The notes beneath the pieces were generated by a model, which was given only the letters and a program-made list of their open reading frames with translations, was not told the DNA's origin and did no database searches. From Demequina sp. NBRC 110055 (GTDB lineage Bacteria > Actinomycetota > Actinomycetes > Actinomycetales > Demequinaceae): DNA of 64,000 nt. Made by a program: the position numbers and the translations under genes. The stretch lies in assembly GCF_002090135.1 (NCBI RefSeq), contig NZ_BBRL01000007.1:124001-188000 (forward strand), given 5' to 3'. Below are positions 45,801 through 53,816 of the stretch, piece after piece; within the stretch, counting starts at the first letter, position 1; the number at the start of each line of letters is the position of its first letter.

Positions 45801-46377
45801 GTCGGGCCTTGACCACATCATCCGGTCCGAGGCCTCGCACCAGATCCTCAACGCCACCCCCGCCAACGGCGTCTCTGATGGGGGACAGGTCTCGTTCGCC
45901 GGGCTGCTGACGCGCGTCGACCGACGCGTCGCGAAGTCCGGTAACGCGTACGCGATCGTCACCCTCGAGGACCTCACCGGTGAGACGGAGATCTCCTTCT
46001 TCGGCAAGACCTACGAGACCTACGCGCGCGACCTGGTCGATGACGCGGTCGTGGCGATTAAGGTGCGTGCGCGTGAACGCGGCGACGGTGGCCTGCAGTT
46101 CTCTGCCGTCGAGCTGCGTGTGCCGAACCTCAATGTTCAGGACACCTCGCCGGTGGCGATCACGATTCCCGCCGCGCGCGTAAACCCGCCGATGGTCGAG
46201 GAGATCAAGTCGATCCTGCGCTCGCACCCCGGCAACATCGAGGTACGGATGGTGCTCACCGGCACCGGCGACCCCATCACGATGCGCCTGGGTGACGAGT
46301 TCCGGGTGGCGCGCTCCTCGGCGCTCTATGGCGACCTCAAGGCCGCGTTCGGCGCGGGCTGCCTGGTCCCGGTCTAG
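42835..46377 (+). CDS. dnaE: DNA polymerase III alpha subunit DnaE
   Basis: DnaE1 is the replicative polymerase. The 1180-residue protein opens with an intact PHP domain (FVHLHVHTEYSMLDGAAR, about 5-22), which in actinobacteria is the proofreading exonuclease. The polymerase active site is PDFDIDF (419-425), with the palm motif GPGRGSGAGSMAAYAM before it. The thumb/fingers and tandem HhH regions follow, then an OB fold (about 1000-1085: SFAGLLTRVDRRV). Length and order match the mycobacterial enzyme. Start context and a TAGAAT box suggest leaderless translation. Confidence 0.98.
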   Translation: MPGSDFVHLHVHTEYSMLDGAARLNDLFEHAKELGQTAIATTDHGYIFGAYDFWAKGQQYGVKPIIGVEAYLTPGTARQDKTRVRWGERGQESDDVSAGGAYTHMTMWAQNTVGMHNLFRMSSYASLEGQFHKPRMDRDLLQRYGKGIIATTGCPSGEVQTRLRLGQYDEALKAAGEFQDIFGAENFYVELMDHGLLLEKRVREDLLRLAHQLGAPLVATNDSHYVRKEDSVAHEALLCVQSGSNLNEPTYEQGGKRFAFNGDGYYLKSAAEMRELWRELPEACDSTLEIAEKCEVEFNTKADYMPVYDVPAGEDEHSWFVKEVQKGLHERFGETIPAEVQERADFEIEVIAGKGYPGYFLVVADFIQWAKDNGIRVGPGRGSGAGSMAAYAMKITDIDPLVHELYFERFLNPERESKPDFDIDFDERRRSEVIRYVSDKYGEEKVAMIATYGTIKAKQSLKDAARALGKPFSVGETLTKAYPEAIMGKDMPLVGITDASHARHHEGADFRALLETDPEAQEVFELAQGLEGLKRQWGVHAAGVIMSSHPLIDIIPIMRREQDGAVITQFDYPTCEGLGLVKMDFLGLRNLTILDDALDNIVDNGKEPLVLEELELADEATFDLLGRGDTLGVFQLDGTAMRQLLRQMKPDTFEDISAVLALYRPGPMGMNSHTNYAERKNGRQEISPIHPELDEPLREVLGITYGLIVYQEQVQRIAQIVAGYTLGAADLLRRAMGKKKKEILDKEFGNFEAGMKANGYSDAAIKALWDTLLPFADYAFNKAHTAAYGVLSFWTAYLKAHYPTEYMAALLTSVGTDKDKSALYLAECRRMGITVLPPDVNESKGLFSAVGTDIRFGMTAVRNVGSNVVEAIVKTREDKGAFTSFQDFLDKVPASVCNKRTIDSLIKAGAFDSLGHTRRSLNAVHEQAIDSVVGVKRQEATGQFDLFGMDEEIGSGVKVTVPELEEWDKKTKLNLERDMLGLYVSDHPLSGLDHIIRSEASHQILNATPANGVSDGGQVSFAGLLTRVDRRVAKSGNAYAIVTLEDLTGETEISFFGKTYETYARDLVDDAVVAIKVRARERGDGGLQFSAVELRVPNLNVQDTSPVAITIPAARVNPPMVEEIKSILRSHPGNIEVRMVLTGTGDPITMRLGDEFRVARSSALYGDLKAAFGAGCLVPV

Positions 46378-46498
46378 CCAGGGGGCGTCCCGGGGCGTCG
46401 TCCGCGCGCCTCTTCGGCACGTCCCTTCGCCCAGTGGACCGTGAGAGTGCCCCCATGCACGTCGGCGTCTCCCAGTGGACATCTGCGGAGGTGCGGTG

Positions 46499-46507
46499 TT
46501 GTCCACA
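46499..46507 (+). promoter_or_regulatory. DnaA-box-like nonamer upstream of the DUF6318 gene
   Basis: TTGTCCACA matches the high-GC Gram-positive DnaA box exactly. It stands alone, so it is not an origin, but it could allow DnaA control of the downstream lipoprotein gene, or be chance. Confidence 0.4.
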
Positions 46508-46545
46508 GATGCGGACTTGCCCGCGCACGGCGGCGACGACGTCGG

Positions 46546-46559
46546 TAGTGTCCCTAGAC
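46546..46559 (+). promoter_or_regulatory. TANNNT box placing the DUF6318 gene on a leaderless transcript
   Basis: TAGTGT (46546-46551) is 8 nt before the ATG at 46560. No Shine-Dalgarno is present. Confidence 0.4.
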
Positions 46560-47204
46560 ATGGGTGCAGACCGGGGGCTTCTGCAGACCGCCACGCGGGC
46601 CGTGGCGGGGCTCGGAGTGCTCGTCGCAGTCCTGGCGGGGTGTACCAACGACCCCGAGCCGATCGTCACCACGACCCCGACGCTCTCTCCGACGGCTTCT
46701 CCCGCCGCTTCGTCGAGCCCCTCGCCGACTCCCACGCCCTCTCCAAGCGCGACAGCGCTCACGGAGGAGGAAGTGCTGGCGCAGATCCCCGAGAATGCGC
46801 GCAACGAATCGCTCGGCGACGCTTTTGCCTTCGCTCAGTTCTTCGTCATCGAATCGCAGCGCATGATGATCGGGTTCGACACGGAACTGTTTGCTGCGCT
46901 CTCGTCGACGGAGTGCGTTTTCTGCAACAACTCGCTTGAACTCGCCGATGATCTCCAGCAGAAGGATCTACGGATCGAGGGCGGTGAAATTGAGATCTCA
47001 GACGCACTTCCCGACGGTGGATTGCAGGCTGATGGGACGTGGCGCATTGAGTTCGAGATCGACGTCGGCGAGCAACGCACACTTGACGCTGATGGCTCGG
47101 TGGTCGAAACGGTGCCGCCAAATCACCTTGTGGCATCGGTCGTTCTCAACCACGACGGCTCGCGGTGGCAGGTAGAAGGTGTCGGCGCCAAGGAGTCGAC
47201 ATGA
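46560..47204 (+). CDS. DUF6318-like secreted lipoprotein
   Basis: This 214-residue protein has a lipoprotein signal peptide with lipobox VLAGC (Cys at about 27), a Ser/Thr/Pro linker (35-65) and a domain beginning IPENARNESLGDAFAFAQFF. It includes a conserved-looking STECVFCNNSL Cys pair. This pattern resembles DUF6318, found in actinobacterial lipoproteins of unknown role, often beside PKD-type secreted proteins as here. The ATG at 46560 places the lipobox correctly. The stop overlaps the next gene (ATGA), so the two are co-translated. Base composition is lower in GC than the flanking genes, suggesting an accessory or acquired unit. Confidence 0.7.
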   Translation: MGADRGLLQTATRAVAGLGVLVAVLAGCTNDPEPIVTTTPTLSPTASPAASSSPSPTPTPSPSATALTEEEVLAQIPENARNESLGDAFAFAQFFVIESQRMMIGFDTELFAALSSTECVFCNNSLELADDLQQKDLRIEGGEIEISDALPDGGLQADGTWRIEFEIDVGEQRTLDADGSVVETVPPNHLVASVVLNHDGSRWQVEGVGAKEST

Positions 47205-48250
47205 TTGAACTTGCTCTGGCGATTGCAGTCTTGATCGCTCCGCAGACGTCTAGCCCATCCACTCTCGAGTCTGTGCCGGGATGTGGTCGTCCGGATGCTT
47301 CTAGTTCGGGATGGGCGGGACGTACCTGTGGTGACACTGTGGGTGCAGGTCAGGGGAACGTGTCTAACGCTCCGTCCGCCGCGACTGACTCGGCGGCGTC
47401 GGGCAACGTTGGTTACCAGGACCGCTATGAGCGCCACCCGATCTGTGGAGACTGGGACGCTGGTGGGAGCCCCTTTGCGTGGCTCTCGTTGCGGTTCACG
47501 GAAGAAGTTCCTGGGTGCAATGGTCCGACAGTCGTTCTCCCCGACATTCTGTGCCCCGACGGTCAGATTCTGGTCGATCCTCTGTGGGTAAGTCGCGTCA
47601 CCGACGCGGGCGAGTATGGGCCATGGGTCATCGCCGACGCTGACTTGTGCGCCACCGACACCGACGCCCTCTACGCCGCCGCGGTTGACGCCTGGCGCTC
47701 GATGGACATCACGCCCAGCGGCTACGAGATTCAACCCGACACCGGCTACGCGATCGCCAGTCTTGGCGTAGTCCCCGTCGCCGAAGGCGGCCCACAGACC
47801 CGCACGGTCACCCTCCTCGGCGCTAACGTCCAACTCCGCGCCACCCCGCAGAGCTTCACGTGGGCGACCAGCGACGGTGACTCGTGGACCACCACCAGCC
47901 CCGGCGCCACCTACGCGAACGGCGGTGAGCCCTACGTGTTCGACCCCGGCGAGCGCCGCATCCAACTCACGCTCGCGACGGAGTGGACTGGCGAGTTCTC
48001 CCTGAACGGCGGCGCTACCTGGATCGATGCTCCAGGCACGGCCACCACGACGTCGACGACCACCAGCATCCACATCTACAGTCCGCGCTCACGGCTGGTC
48101 GATTGCGACCTCAACGGCGACTGCGGCAGCAGCCAGCGAGCGGCGAACACAGATGTACCCACGGTCCTGGATCCCGATGGTGACGGCACCGACAACTACA
48201 CGGTCCCGGACGGCCAGATCGCTGACTACCTTGCGGCTCGCAAGGACTGA
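47201..48250 (+). CDS. Secreted PKD-like protein paired with the DUF6318 lipoprotein
   Basis: This 349-residue protein has a short hydrophobic start (about 3-14), a low-complexity cysteine-containing region, and a beta-sandwich-like segment (about 205-290) with VTLLGANVQLRATPQSFTW, then SDGDSWTTTSPGATYANG. This resembles the degenerate PKD domains of secreted Micrococcales proteins. The C-terminus has an Asp-rich stretch (DPDGDGTDNY). It has no catalytic motif and its function is unknown. AAGGAG precedes the ATG, which overlaps the upstream stop. GC content is visibly below that of neighbours, as in the first gene of the pair. Confidence 0.6.
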   Translation: MIELALAIAVLIAPQTSSPSTLESVPGCGRPDASSSGWAGRTCGDTVGAGQGNVSNAPSAATDSAASGNVGYQDRYERHPICGDWDAGGSPFAWLSLRFTEEVPGCNGPTVVLPDILCPDGQILVDPLWVSRVTDAGEYGPWVIADADLCATDTDALYAAAVDAWRSMDITPSGYEIQPDTGYAIASLGVVPVAEGGPQTRTVTLLGANVQLRATPQSFTWATSDGDSWTTTSPGATYANGGEPYVFDPGERRIQLTLATEWTGEFSLNGGATWIDAPGTATTTSTTTSIHIYSPRSRLVDCDLNGDCGSSQRAANTDVPTVLDPDGDGTDNYTVPDGQIADYLAARKD

Positions 48251-48276
48251 AACAGCAACCCGCAGCCCCACCTCGC

Positions 48277-49116
48277 TCAGTAAAGCGACAGCCCACCATC
48301 GGACTTGATGACCTGGCCGACCACCCATGCGCCCTCGTCCGAGCACAGCCAGGCGATGAGTCGTGCGGGATCCGCGGGCTCGCCGAACCGCCCGAACGGC
48401 GTCCGCGCCCGCCACTCGTCGATCGGGCCCAGGTCGCGGTCCGTGGAATCAGAGTCCAGATAGCCCGTATTGACGGGTCCGGGGTTGATCGTGTTGAGGA
48501 TGATGCCCAGCTCGAGCAATTCCGCCGCCACCGTCGCCGTCACACCGGACAACGCGGCCTTGGATGCGGCGTAGGCAACCTCGCCGCGCATGGCGCCATC
48601 GCCCTGACCGGACGTCATCCAGATCACGCGACCCACAGGGCCAGGGAGGGGAGTGCGCTCGCCGTGGTCGCCCGGACGTGCCCCGCCAGCGACGCCACCG
48701 TGGAGCGCCGCAAACGCCGACGTCATGAGCAGCGTGGCCCGCGTGTTGGCCTCCCAGAACGCGGTGAGCCGCTCGGCGGTCATGTCGTGGATCGAGCCAT
48801 CGTCGCCGCTCTTGGCCTGGTTGCACACCAGCACATCGAGCGTTCCGGTGAGGCCCGCAGCCTCAGCCACGAGCGCCTCGGGCGCTCCCGGCAAACGGAG
48901 GTCGACGCCCGCCTCTCCGACCATCGCGCCGGGCGCCGCGAACGTCCGCAATTCGGCGACGACCTCGTCAATGTCGTCGCCGCCCCACGGCTGGTCGAGG
49001 TCGTGAGGCCGGTGATGCTGGATGAAGACGGACGCGCCGTCCTCGAGGAAGCTCCTGGCCACGGCAAAGCCGATGCCGCGGCGGCGTGAAACTCCGGTCA
49101 CAAGTGCGGTGTGCAT
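48277..49116 (-). CDS. Short-chain dehydrogenase/reductase
   Basis: This 279-residue NAD(P)-dependent oxidoreductase of the SDR superfamily has the nucleotide-binding glycine motif TGVSRRRGIG (about 6-15), the strand-4 motif LVCNQAK (in place of the usual NNAG), and the catalytic Y-x3-K in YAASK. The C-terminus has the family's DGGLSLY ending. The substrate is unknown. The ATG at 49116 places the Rossmann motif at the N-terminus; an in-frame start at 49173 would lie in the promoter region shared with the divergent DUF4260 gene. It converges on the PKD-like gene. Confidence 0.9.
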   Translation of the reverse strand: MHTALVTGVSRRRGIGFAVARSFLEDGASVFIQHHRPHDLDQPWGGDDIDEVVAELRTFAAPGAMVGEAGVDLRLPGAPEALVAEAAGLTGTLDVLVCNQAKSGDDGSIHDMTAERLTAFWEANTRATLLMTSAFAALHGGVAGGARPGDHGERTPLPGPVGRVIWMTSGQGDGAMRGEVAYAASKAALSGVTATVAAELLELGIILNTINPGPVNTGYLDSDSTDRDLGPIDEWRARTPFGRFGEPADPARLIAWLCSDEGAWVVGQVIKSDGGLSLY

Positions 49117-49190
49117 GACGGTGAGCGTCCCACAGGACGCACAGAATTGCTGACAACGACGGTGAGTGTCCAATGAGGGGAGGTACTAGC

Positions 49191-49571
49191 GTGGCACCCA
49201 TGAGCACAGCCATGTGGCAGCGGGTTGAATCCATCGCCATCGCAGCAGGCATCGTGCTGGTGACCGTCATGGGCTTCGGCTACGCGTGGTGGTGGCTGCT
49301 CGCCCTCTTCCTGGTCTTCGACCTCAGCGCGCTTGGTTACCTCGCGGGTCCGCGCGTGTGTGCCGTGCTCTACAACGCCGGTCACTCGTACATTGGTCCC
49401 GTCCTTGCGGCCGGGCTTTTCGCCCTGTCGGGGGCCGATGCCGTGATGATTGCCGCTCTTGCCTGGGCTTTCCATGTCGCGGCGGACCGGGCGTTGGGGT
49501 ACGGGCTGAAGGAGAACGACGACTTTCAACATACCCACCTGGGTTGGATCGGCAAGCGCGAGGCGCACTGA
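49191..49571 (+). CDS. DUF4260 membrane protein
   Basis: This 126-residue protein has about four membrane helices and the DUF4260 signature GYLAGPRVCAVLYNAGHSY, then HVAADRALGYGLK. The function is unknown. The GTG at 49191 is chosen because GGGGAGG (49177-49183) lies 7 nt upstream; an ATG at 49200 is the alternative. The gene stands between a divergent SDR gene and hisD. Confidence 0.88.
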   Translation: MAPMSTAMWQRVESIAIAAGIVLVTVMGFGYAWWWLLALFLVFDLSALGYLAGPRVCAVLYNAGHSYIGPVLAAGLFALSGADAVMIAALAWAFHVAADRALGYGLKENDDFQHTHLGWIGKREAH

Positions 49572-49682
49572 GGGTCCACGACGACACGGCCAGGTGCGCC
49601 AGAGCACACTGGCCGTCCACCACGGCGCAGGGGAAGGCCGAGGGGGGAGCGCAGGGCAGACAGGCAGGTGGGGTCAGCCCGA

Positions 49683-49694
49683 TAGGCTGGGCGG
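49683..49694 (+). promoter_or_regulatory. TANNNT box placing hisD on a leaderless transcript
   Basis: TAGGCT (49683-49688) is exactly 6 nt before the GTG at 49695. No Shine-Dalgarno is visible. Confidence 0.5.
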
Positions 49695-51002
49695 GTGCTG
49701 AGCCGCATCGATCTCCGTGACCGTGACCTCACCGCCCGCGAGCTGCTCCAGGTGGTGCCCCGAGCTGACCTCGACGTCAGCCACGCCATCGAGATCGTGA
49801 CGCCCATCATCAACGATGTGCGCGAACGCGGAGCCGCGGCGCTGCGCGAGTACGCCGCGAAGTTCGACGGCGTCGAGATCGAACACCTGCGGGTGCCGCG
49901 CGAGCGCATCGACCAGGCGCTTGAGACGCAGGACCAGGCGGTGATCGACGCGCTGCGCGAGGCCATCGCCCGCGTGCGCACGTTCCACGAGGCCACGGTC
50001 CCGCCGCCCGTCGCGGTCGAGGTGGCAGCTGGTGCTCAGCTCGCGCAACGCTGGGTGCCCGTGGGCCGAGTAGGTCTCTACGTGCCCGGCGGACTGGCGG
50101 TCTACCCGAGTTCCGTGGTGATGAATGTGGTGGCGGCCCAAGCGGCGGGCGTGCCGTCCATCGCGGTCGCGACGCCCCCGCAGAAGGAGTTCGGTGGCGA
50201 ACCGCACCCCACGATCTTGGCCGCGTGCGCGCTGCTGGGCGTCGACGAGGTTTACGCCGCCGGAGGCGCCCAGGCGGTGGCGATGCTCGCCTATGGCGTC
50301 GACGACTTATGCGACCCGGTCGACATCATCACGGGTCCCGGCAATGTCTACGTCGCGGCCGCCAAGCGCGCGGTCAACGGCGTGGTGGGCATCGACGCCG
50401 AGGCTGGTCCCACCGAGATCGCGATCATCGCGGACGACTCTGCCGACCCTGAGTTTGTGGCCGCCGACCTGCTGAGCCAGGCCGAGCACGATCCCCTCGC
50501 GGGATCCGTCCTCATCACCGACTCCGAGGTTTTTGCCGAGCGCGTGGAGCAGGCCCTGGGCCGCCGCGCCGACGACACCAAGCACCTCGCCCGCACCAAG
50601 GAGGCCCTCACCGGCGTGCAGTCGGCCGTGATCCTCACCAAGAACATCGCGCAGTCCATCCAGGTTGCCGATGCCTACGGTGCCGAGCACCTCGAGATCC
50701 ACACGCGTGACGCCGACGACGTCGCCGGCCGCATCCGCAGCGCCGGCGCGATCTTCGTGGGCCCGTACAGCCCCGTGCCACTCGGCGACTACATGGCCGG
50801 CTCCAACCACGTGCTCCCCACCGGTGGCACCGCACGGTTCGCGAGCGGCCTCAACACCACGAGCTTCCTCAAGGCGATCCAGTACATCCGCTACAGCGAG
50901 AGCGCGCTGAAGGAGATCGGCCACAAGGTTGTCGCGCTCGCGAACGCCGAGGATCTACCGGCCCACGGGCAGGCCATTCAGGCTCGTCTCGAGCGTTCAT
51001 AG
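49695..51002 (+). CDS. hisD: Histidinol dehydrogenase
   Basis: HisD oxidises histidinol to histidine in two NAD+-dependent steps. The 435-residue protein shows GRVGLYVPGGLAVYPSSV, GAQAVAMLAYG, the TGPGNVYVAAAKR motif, the Zn/substrate region DLLSQAEHDP, and the C-terminal GLNTTSFLK. It starts with GTG and no ribosome-binding site, 6 nt after a TAGGCT box. It opens the histidine cluster but is separated from hisC by a lipoprotein and a minus-strand recQ. Confidence 0.97.
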   Translation: MLSRIDLRDRDLTARELLQVVPRADLDVSHAIEIVTPIINDVRERGAAALREYAAKFDGVEIEHLRVPRERIDQALETQDQAVIDALREAIARVRTFHEATVPPPVAVEVAAGAQLAQRWVPVGRVGLYVPGGLAVYPSSVVMNVVAAQAAGVPSIAVATPPQKEFGGEPHPTILAACALLGVDEVYAAGGAQAVAMLAYGVDDLCDPVDIITGPGNVYVAAAKRAVNGVVGIDAEAGPTEIAIIADDSADPEFVAADLLSQAEHDPLAGSVLITDSEVFAERVEQALGRRADDTKHLARTKEALTGVQSAVILTKNIAQSIQVADAYGAEHLEIHTRDADDVAGRIRSAGAIFVGPYSPVPLGDYMAGSNHVLPTGGTARFASGLNTTSFLKAIQYIRYSESALKEIGHKVVALANAEDLPAHGQAIQARLERS

Positions 51003-51019
51003 AGCAACGGCCAAGGTCG

Positions 51020-51481
51020 ATGCGCGTCTCAGGTGTCGTCGTGAGCATTGTGGCGGCAGGGATGGCGCTCGCGGCGTGCGACACGACTGACGAGGCCCTG
51101 GGCGAAGCACAGGCGGGCTTTGGTGTGCCGCGGCAGCCCGATGACGCCCCGATCGAGGGCGAGCGCACCGACATCTCGGGCGTGGTGCGGGTGCGAGGCA
51201 ACGACTGCGTCGACCTCGAAGTCGATGGCTTGCAACGCTGGGCCGTCTGGCCGGCCGATTCTGGCGCCGTTGACGGCGGTGCGATGCCCGAACTTGACGG
51301 TGTGGCCGTGGACGCGGGCGACGGGATCACGGGTACGGGCGCGCTGGTGACCGCCGATGCGTTGCCCGATTGGGGTGGCGACGGCTACTTCGCGGCTTTC
51401 GGAGGCTTCTGCGACGCGGACAAGGTCGGCGTGGTGGTTCTCGACCACGCGACGATCTCCCCACGGCGCGCCCAACGCTGA
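51020..51481 (+). CDS. Small predicted lipoprotein
   Basis: This 153-residue protein has a signal peptide ending in lipobox LAAC (Cys at about 20). I do not recognise the mature domain; it is acidic and contains two further Cys (about 67 and 134) that could pair outside the cell, and repeated Asp/Gly-rich turns. It follows hisD by 17 bp and may be co-transcribed. AAGG precedes the ATG. It converges on recQ. Confidence 0.65.
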   Translation: MRVSGVVVSIVAAGMALAACDTTDEALGEAQAGFGVPRQPDDAPIEGERTDISGVVRVRGNDCVDLEVDGLQRWAVWPADSGAVDGGAMPELDGVAVDAGDGITGTGALVTADALPDWGGDGYFAAFGGFCDADKVGVVVLDHATISPRRAQR

Positions 51482-51489
51482 GGCGACTC

Positions 51490-53724
51490 CTACCGCACCC
51501 CAAGCACAAACGGGTAGACGGCGGAGGCCCCGGCCTGCTGAAGCAGCCGCGCCGCCACCGTGAGTGTCCAGCCGGAGTCCGTGTAGTCGTCGACCAGCAG
51601 CACCGCGCGCCCGCCAAGCGACGCGGCCGCCGCGTCCTCGAGCCGCAGCCGCCGCGCCACCACGGCGAGCCGCTGCGCCGAGTTCAGGTCATGCCGTCCC
51701 GGCTCCTCGAGCCCGGCCGCGGGCGACAGCCAGCCCAGGAACGGCATCTGCAGATACCTGGCTAGCCCGGGCGCGAGGTGGCCCATGAGCTGCGGCCGCG
51801 TCGTGGACCGCACCCCGACCACCGCGTCGATGGTCCGTACCCGGGTGAGGCCCGCGCCCGTCCACAGTCCGTCCCAGTCGTCGAGCACACGGGTCGCCGC
51901 TCCGCGCAGCGGCACCGGCGTCTCGCCGTCCACCGGCGCGCCCGACGCGTCGCGCGACTCCAACAGCTCGCGCAACTGCACGGCCCACCCCAGCCCGTCC
52001 AGGCGGGCCACGGCGCGTCCCGTCTCGGCCTGTTCGCCGGCGGGGATGCGCCCGCGTAGGTCCAGCCCCATGCGGTCCACGCCGCTGGGCCACTGCTTGC
52101 GGGCCACGACCTCCACGCCGACGCGGTCCATTTGCGTGCGAGTGGCCGCGACGGCATCGGCCGTCGGCACGGCGGGTAGCGACACCCCTCCACACACGTC
52201 GCACCGCCCGCACTGCCACCCATCGACCAGCTCCGGATCGTCGAGAACCCGCCGCAGGAACGCCATCCGGCACGTTTCCAGCCGCTCGTACTCGAGCATC
52301 GTGTCCTGCTCCGCCGCCCGCGCCGCCGCCACCCGCGCATACCGCTCGGCGTCGTACGCCCACGGCTCGCCCGTCGCGACCCAGCCGCCCTGGACTCGGC
52401 GCACCGCGCCGTCCACATCGAGCACCTTGAGCATCGACTCGAGCCGGCCGCGGCGCAGGTCCACAGCGGTCTCCAACGCGGGCACGGACGTGGACCTTTC
52501 TGCCGACAACGCACCCAGCGCGGCACGTACCTGCTCCTCGGGCGGGAATGCCTGGGAGCCGAACCACTCCCAGATCGCGCGATCCTCGGATCCCGGCAGC
52601 AGCACCACCGTCGCCCGGTCCACGCCGCGCCCCGCTCGCCCCACCTGCTGGTAGTACGCGATGGGGGAGGACGGCGCGCCCAGGTGCACTACGAAGGCGA
52701 GGTCGGGCTTGTCGAAGCCCATACCCAAAGCGGACGTCGCGATGAGCGCCTTCACGCGATTGGCCTTGAGGTCCTCCTCGAGGCTCTCGCGCTCGGTCGG
52801 ATCCGTGCGCCCCGTGTACGCCGCGACCTCGAGCCCGGCGGAGCGGAGTTGCGACGCCACCTCCTCCGCCGCGGAGACCGTGAGGCAGTACACGATCCCC
52901 GAGCCGTCGATCTCAGTGAGCGCCCCCGCGAGCCATGCCACCCGCGCGGCCGGATCTGGCAGCGACACCACCGCGAGGTGCAGCGACTCGCGGTCCAGCT
53001 CTCCGCGCAGCACCAGGACCTCCTCGCGGAGGGCGGTCTCGTCGCCTCCCGCCACGGCATCGGCCACCGCCGCGGGCGCCCGCACGCCCAGCTGCTCGGC
53101 CACATCCGCCGTCACCCGCGCGTTCGCGGTCGCCGTCGTGGCGAGCACCGGGATGCCCTCGGGTAGGTCCGCCAACAGCGTCCGAATGCGCCGGTAGTCG
53201 GGCCGGAAGTCGTGACCCCAGTCGGAGATGCAGTGCGCCTCGTCGATCACCACCAGGCCGGCATCGGCCGCGAGCCGGGGCAGCACCTCGTCGCGAAAGC
53301 CAGGGTTGTTGAGGCGCTCGGGCGAGCACAGCAGCACGTCGATCTCTCCACGGGCAATCGCGGCGTGCACGTCGTCCCACTCGGTTACGTTCGCGGAATT
53401 CACCGTCGCCGCCCGCGCCCCGGCGCGCGAGGCCGCCGCGATCTGATCGCGCATGAGCGCGAGCAGGGGGGAGACGATGACCGTCGGGCCCGCCCCACGC
53501 GCCCGCAGCAGCATGGTCGCCACGAAGTACACCGCGGACTTTCCCCACCCAGTGCGCTGCACCACGAGTGCCCGCGCATGCCTCGACACCAGCGCCTCGA
53601 TCGCGGTCCACTGGTCGTCGCGCAGTGCCACCTCGTCGCGGCCCACCAGGCGGCGCAGCGAGGCCTCGGCCTCCTCGCGGAGCGAGGTCTCGGTGGCCGA
53701 TGCGACAGCGGGCTGCGTACTCAT
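51490..53724 (-). CDS. RecQ-family DNA helicase with C-terminal phosphoribosyltransferase-like domain
   Basis: This 744-residue protein has an SF2 RecQ core: Walker A QRTGWGKS (56-63), DEAHCISDWGHDFRPDY (161-177), motif V ALGMGFDKPD, motif VI QQVGRAGRG, and a zinc-binding cluster ending WQCGRCDVCGG. No HRDC domain is evident. The last ~190 residues differ: they contain FLGWLSPAAG and end in VLLVDDYTDSGWT (about 708-720), the PRPP-loop motif of type I phosphoribosyltransferases. Such fusions occur in actinobacteria and their role is unknown. The start at 53724 gives a normal N-terminus; the gene is inserted between hisD and hisC on the opposite strand. Confidence 0.9.
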   Translation of the reverse strand: MSTQPAVASATETSLREEAEASLRRLVGRDEVALRDDQWTAIEALVSRHARALVVQRTGWGKSAVYFVATMLLRARGAGPTVIVSPLLALMRDQIAAASRAGARAATVNSANVTEWDDVHAAIARGEIDVLLCSPERLNNPGFRDEVLPRLAADAGLVVIDEAHCISDWGHDFRPDYRRIRTLLADLPEGIPVLATTATANARVTADVAEQLGVRAPAAVADAVAGGDETALREEVLVLRGELDRESLHLAVVSLPDPAARVAWLAGALTEIDGSGIVYCLTVSAAEEVASQLRSAGLEVAAYTGRTDPTERESLEEDLKANRVKALIATSALGMGFDKPDLAFVVHLGAPSSPIAYYQQVGRAGRGVDRATVVLLPGSEDRAIWEWFGSQAFPPEEQVRAALGALSAERSTSVPALETAVDLRRGRLESMLKVLDVDGAVRRVQGGWVATGEPWAYDAERYARVAAARAAEQDTMLEYERLETCRMAFLRRVLDDPELVDGWQCGRCDVCGGVSLPAVPTADAVAATRTQMDRVGVEVVARKQWPSGVDRMGLDLRGRIPAGEQAETGRAVARLDGLGWAVQLRELLESRDASGAPVDGETPVPLRGAATRVLDDWDGLWTGAGLTRVRTIDAVVGVRSTTRPQLMGHLAPGLARYLQMPFLGWLSPAAGLEEPGRHDLNSAQRLAVVARRLRLEDAAAASLGGRAVLLVDDYTDSGWTLTVAARLLQQAGASAVYPFVLGVR

Positions 53725-53759
53725 GCCCACCACGGTAGGGGGAGCCTGTGACAAGGTCG

Positions 53760-53774
53760 GCCACGGCATCGGCC
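53760..53774 (-). repeat. Intergenic copy of the GGCCGATGCCGTGGC repeat
   Basis: This is an exact reverse-strand copy of the 15-mer, located between the divergent recQ and hisC start codons, 30 bp before the hisC -10 box. Confidence 0.7.
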
Positions 53775-53803
53775 GCCCGCACGGAACAGAACCGCGCGAC
53801 TAC

Positions 53804-53816
53804 TAGACTTCCGGCC
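53804..53816 (+). promoter_or_regulatory. TANNNT box placing hisC on a leaderless transcript
   Basis: TAGACT (53804-53809) is 7 nt before the hisC ATG at 53817 with no Shine-Dalgarno, so hisC probably starts a new transcript. Confidence 0.5.

Noticed and set aside
42820-46506. A 1228-residue open frame on the minus strand across dnaE
   Set aside because: It is fully antisense to dnaE, a certain gene. Its sequence is Arg/Leu/Val/Gly/His-rich, as expected from reading GC-rich DNA in the opposite strand, with no domain motif.
46499-46507. The DnaA box as part of a replication origin
   Set aside because: It is a single box without a cluster, AT-rich unwinding region, or the dnaA/dnaN/gyrB neighbourhood.
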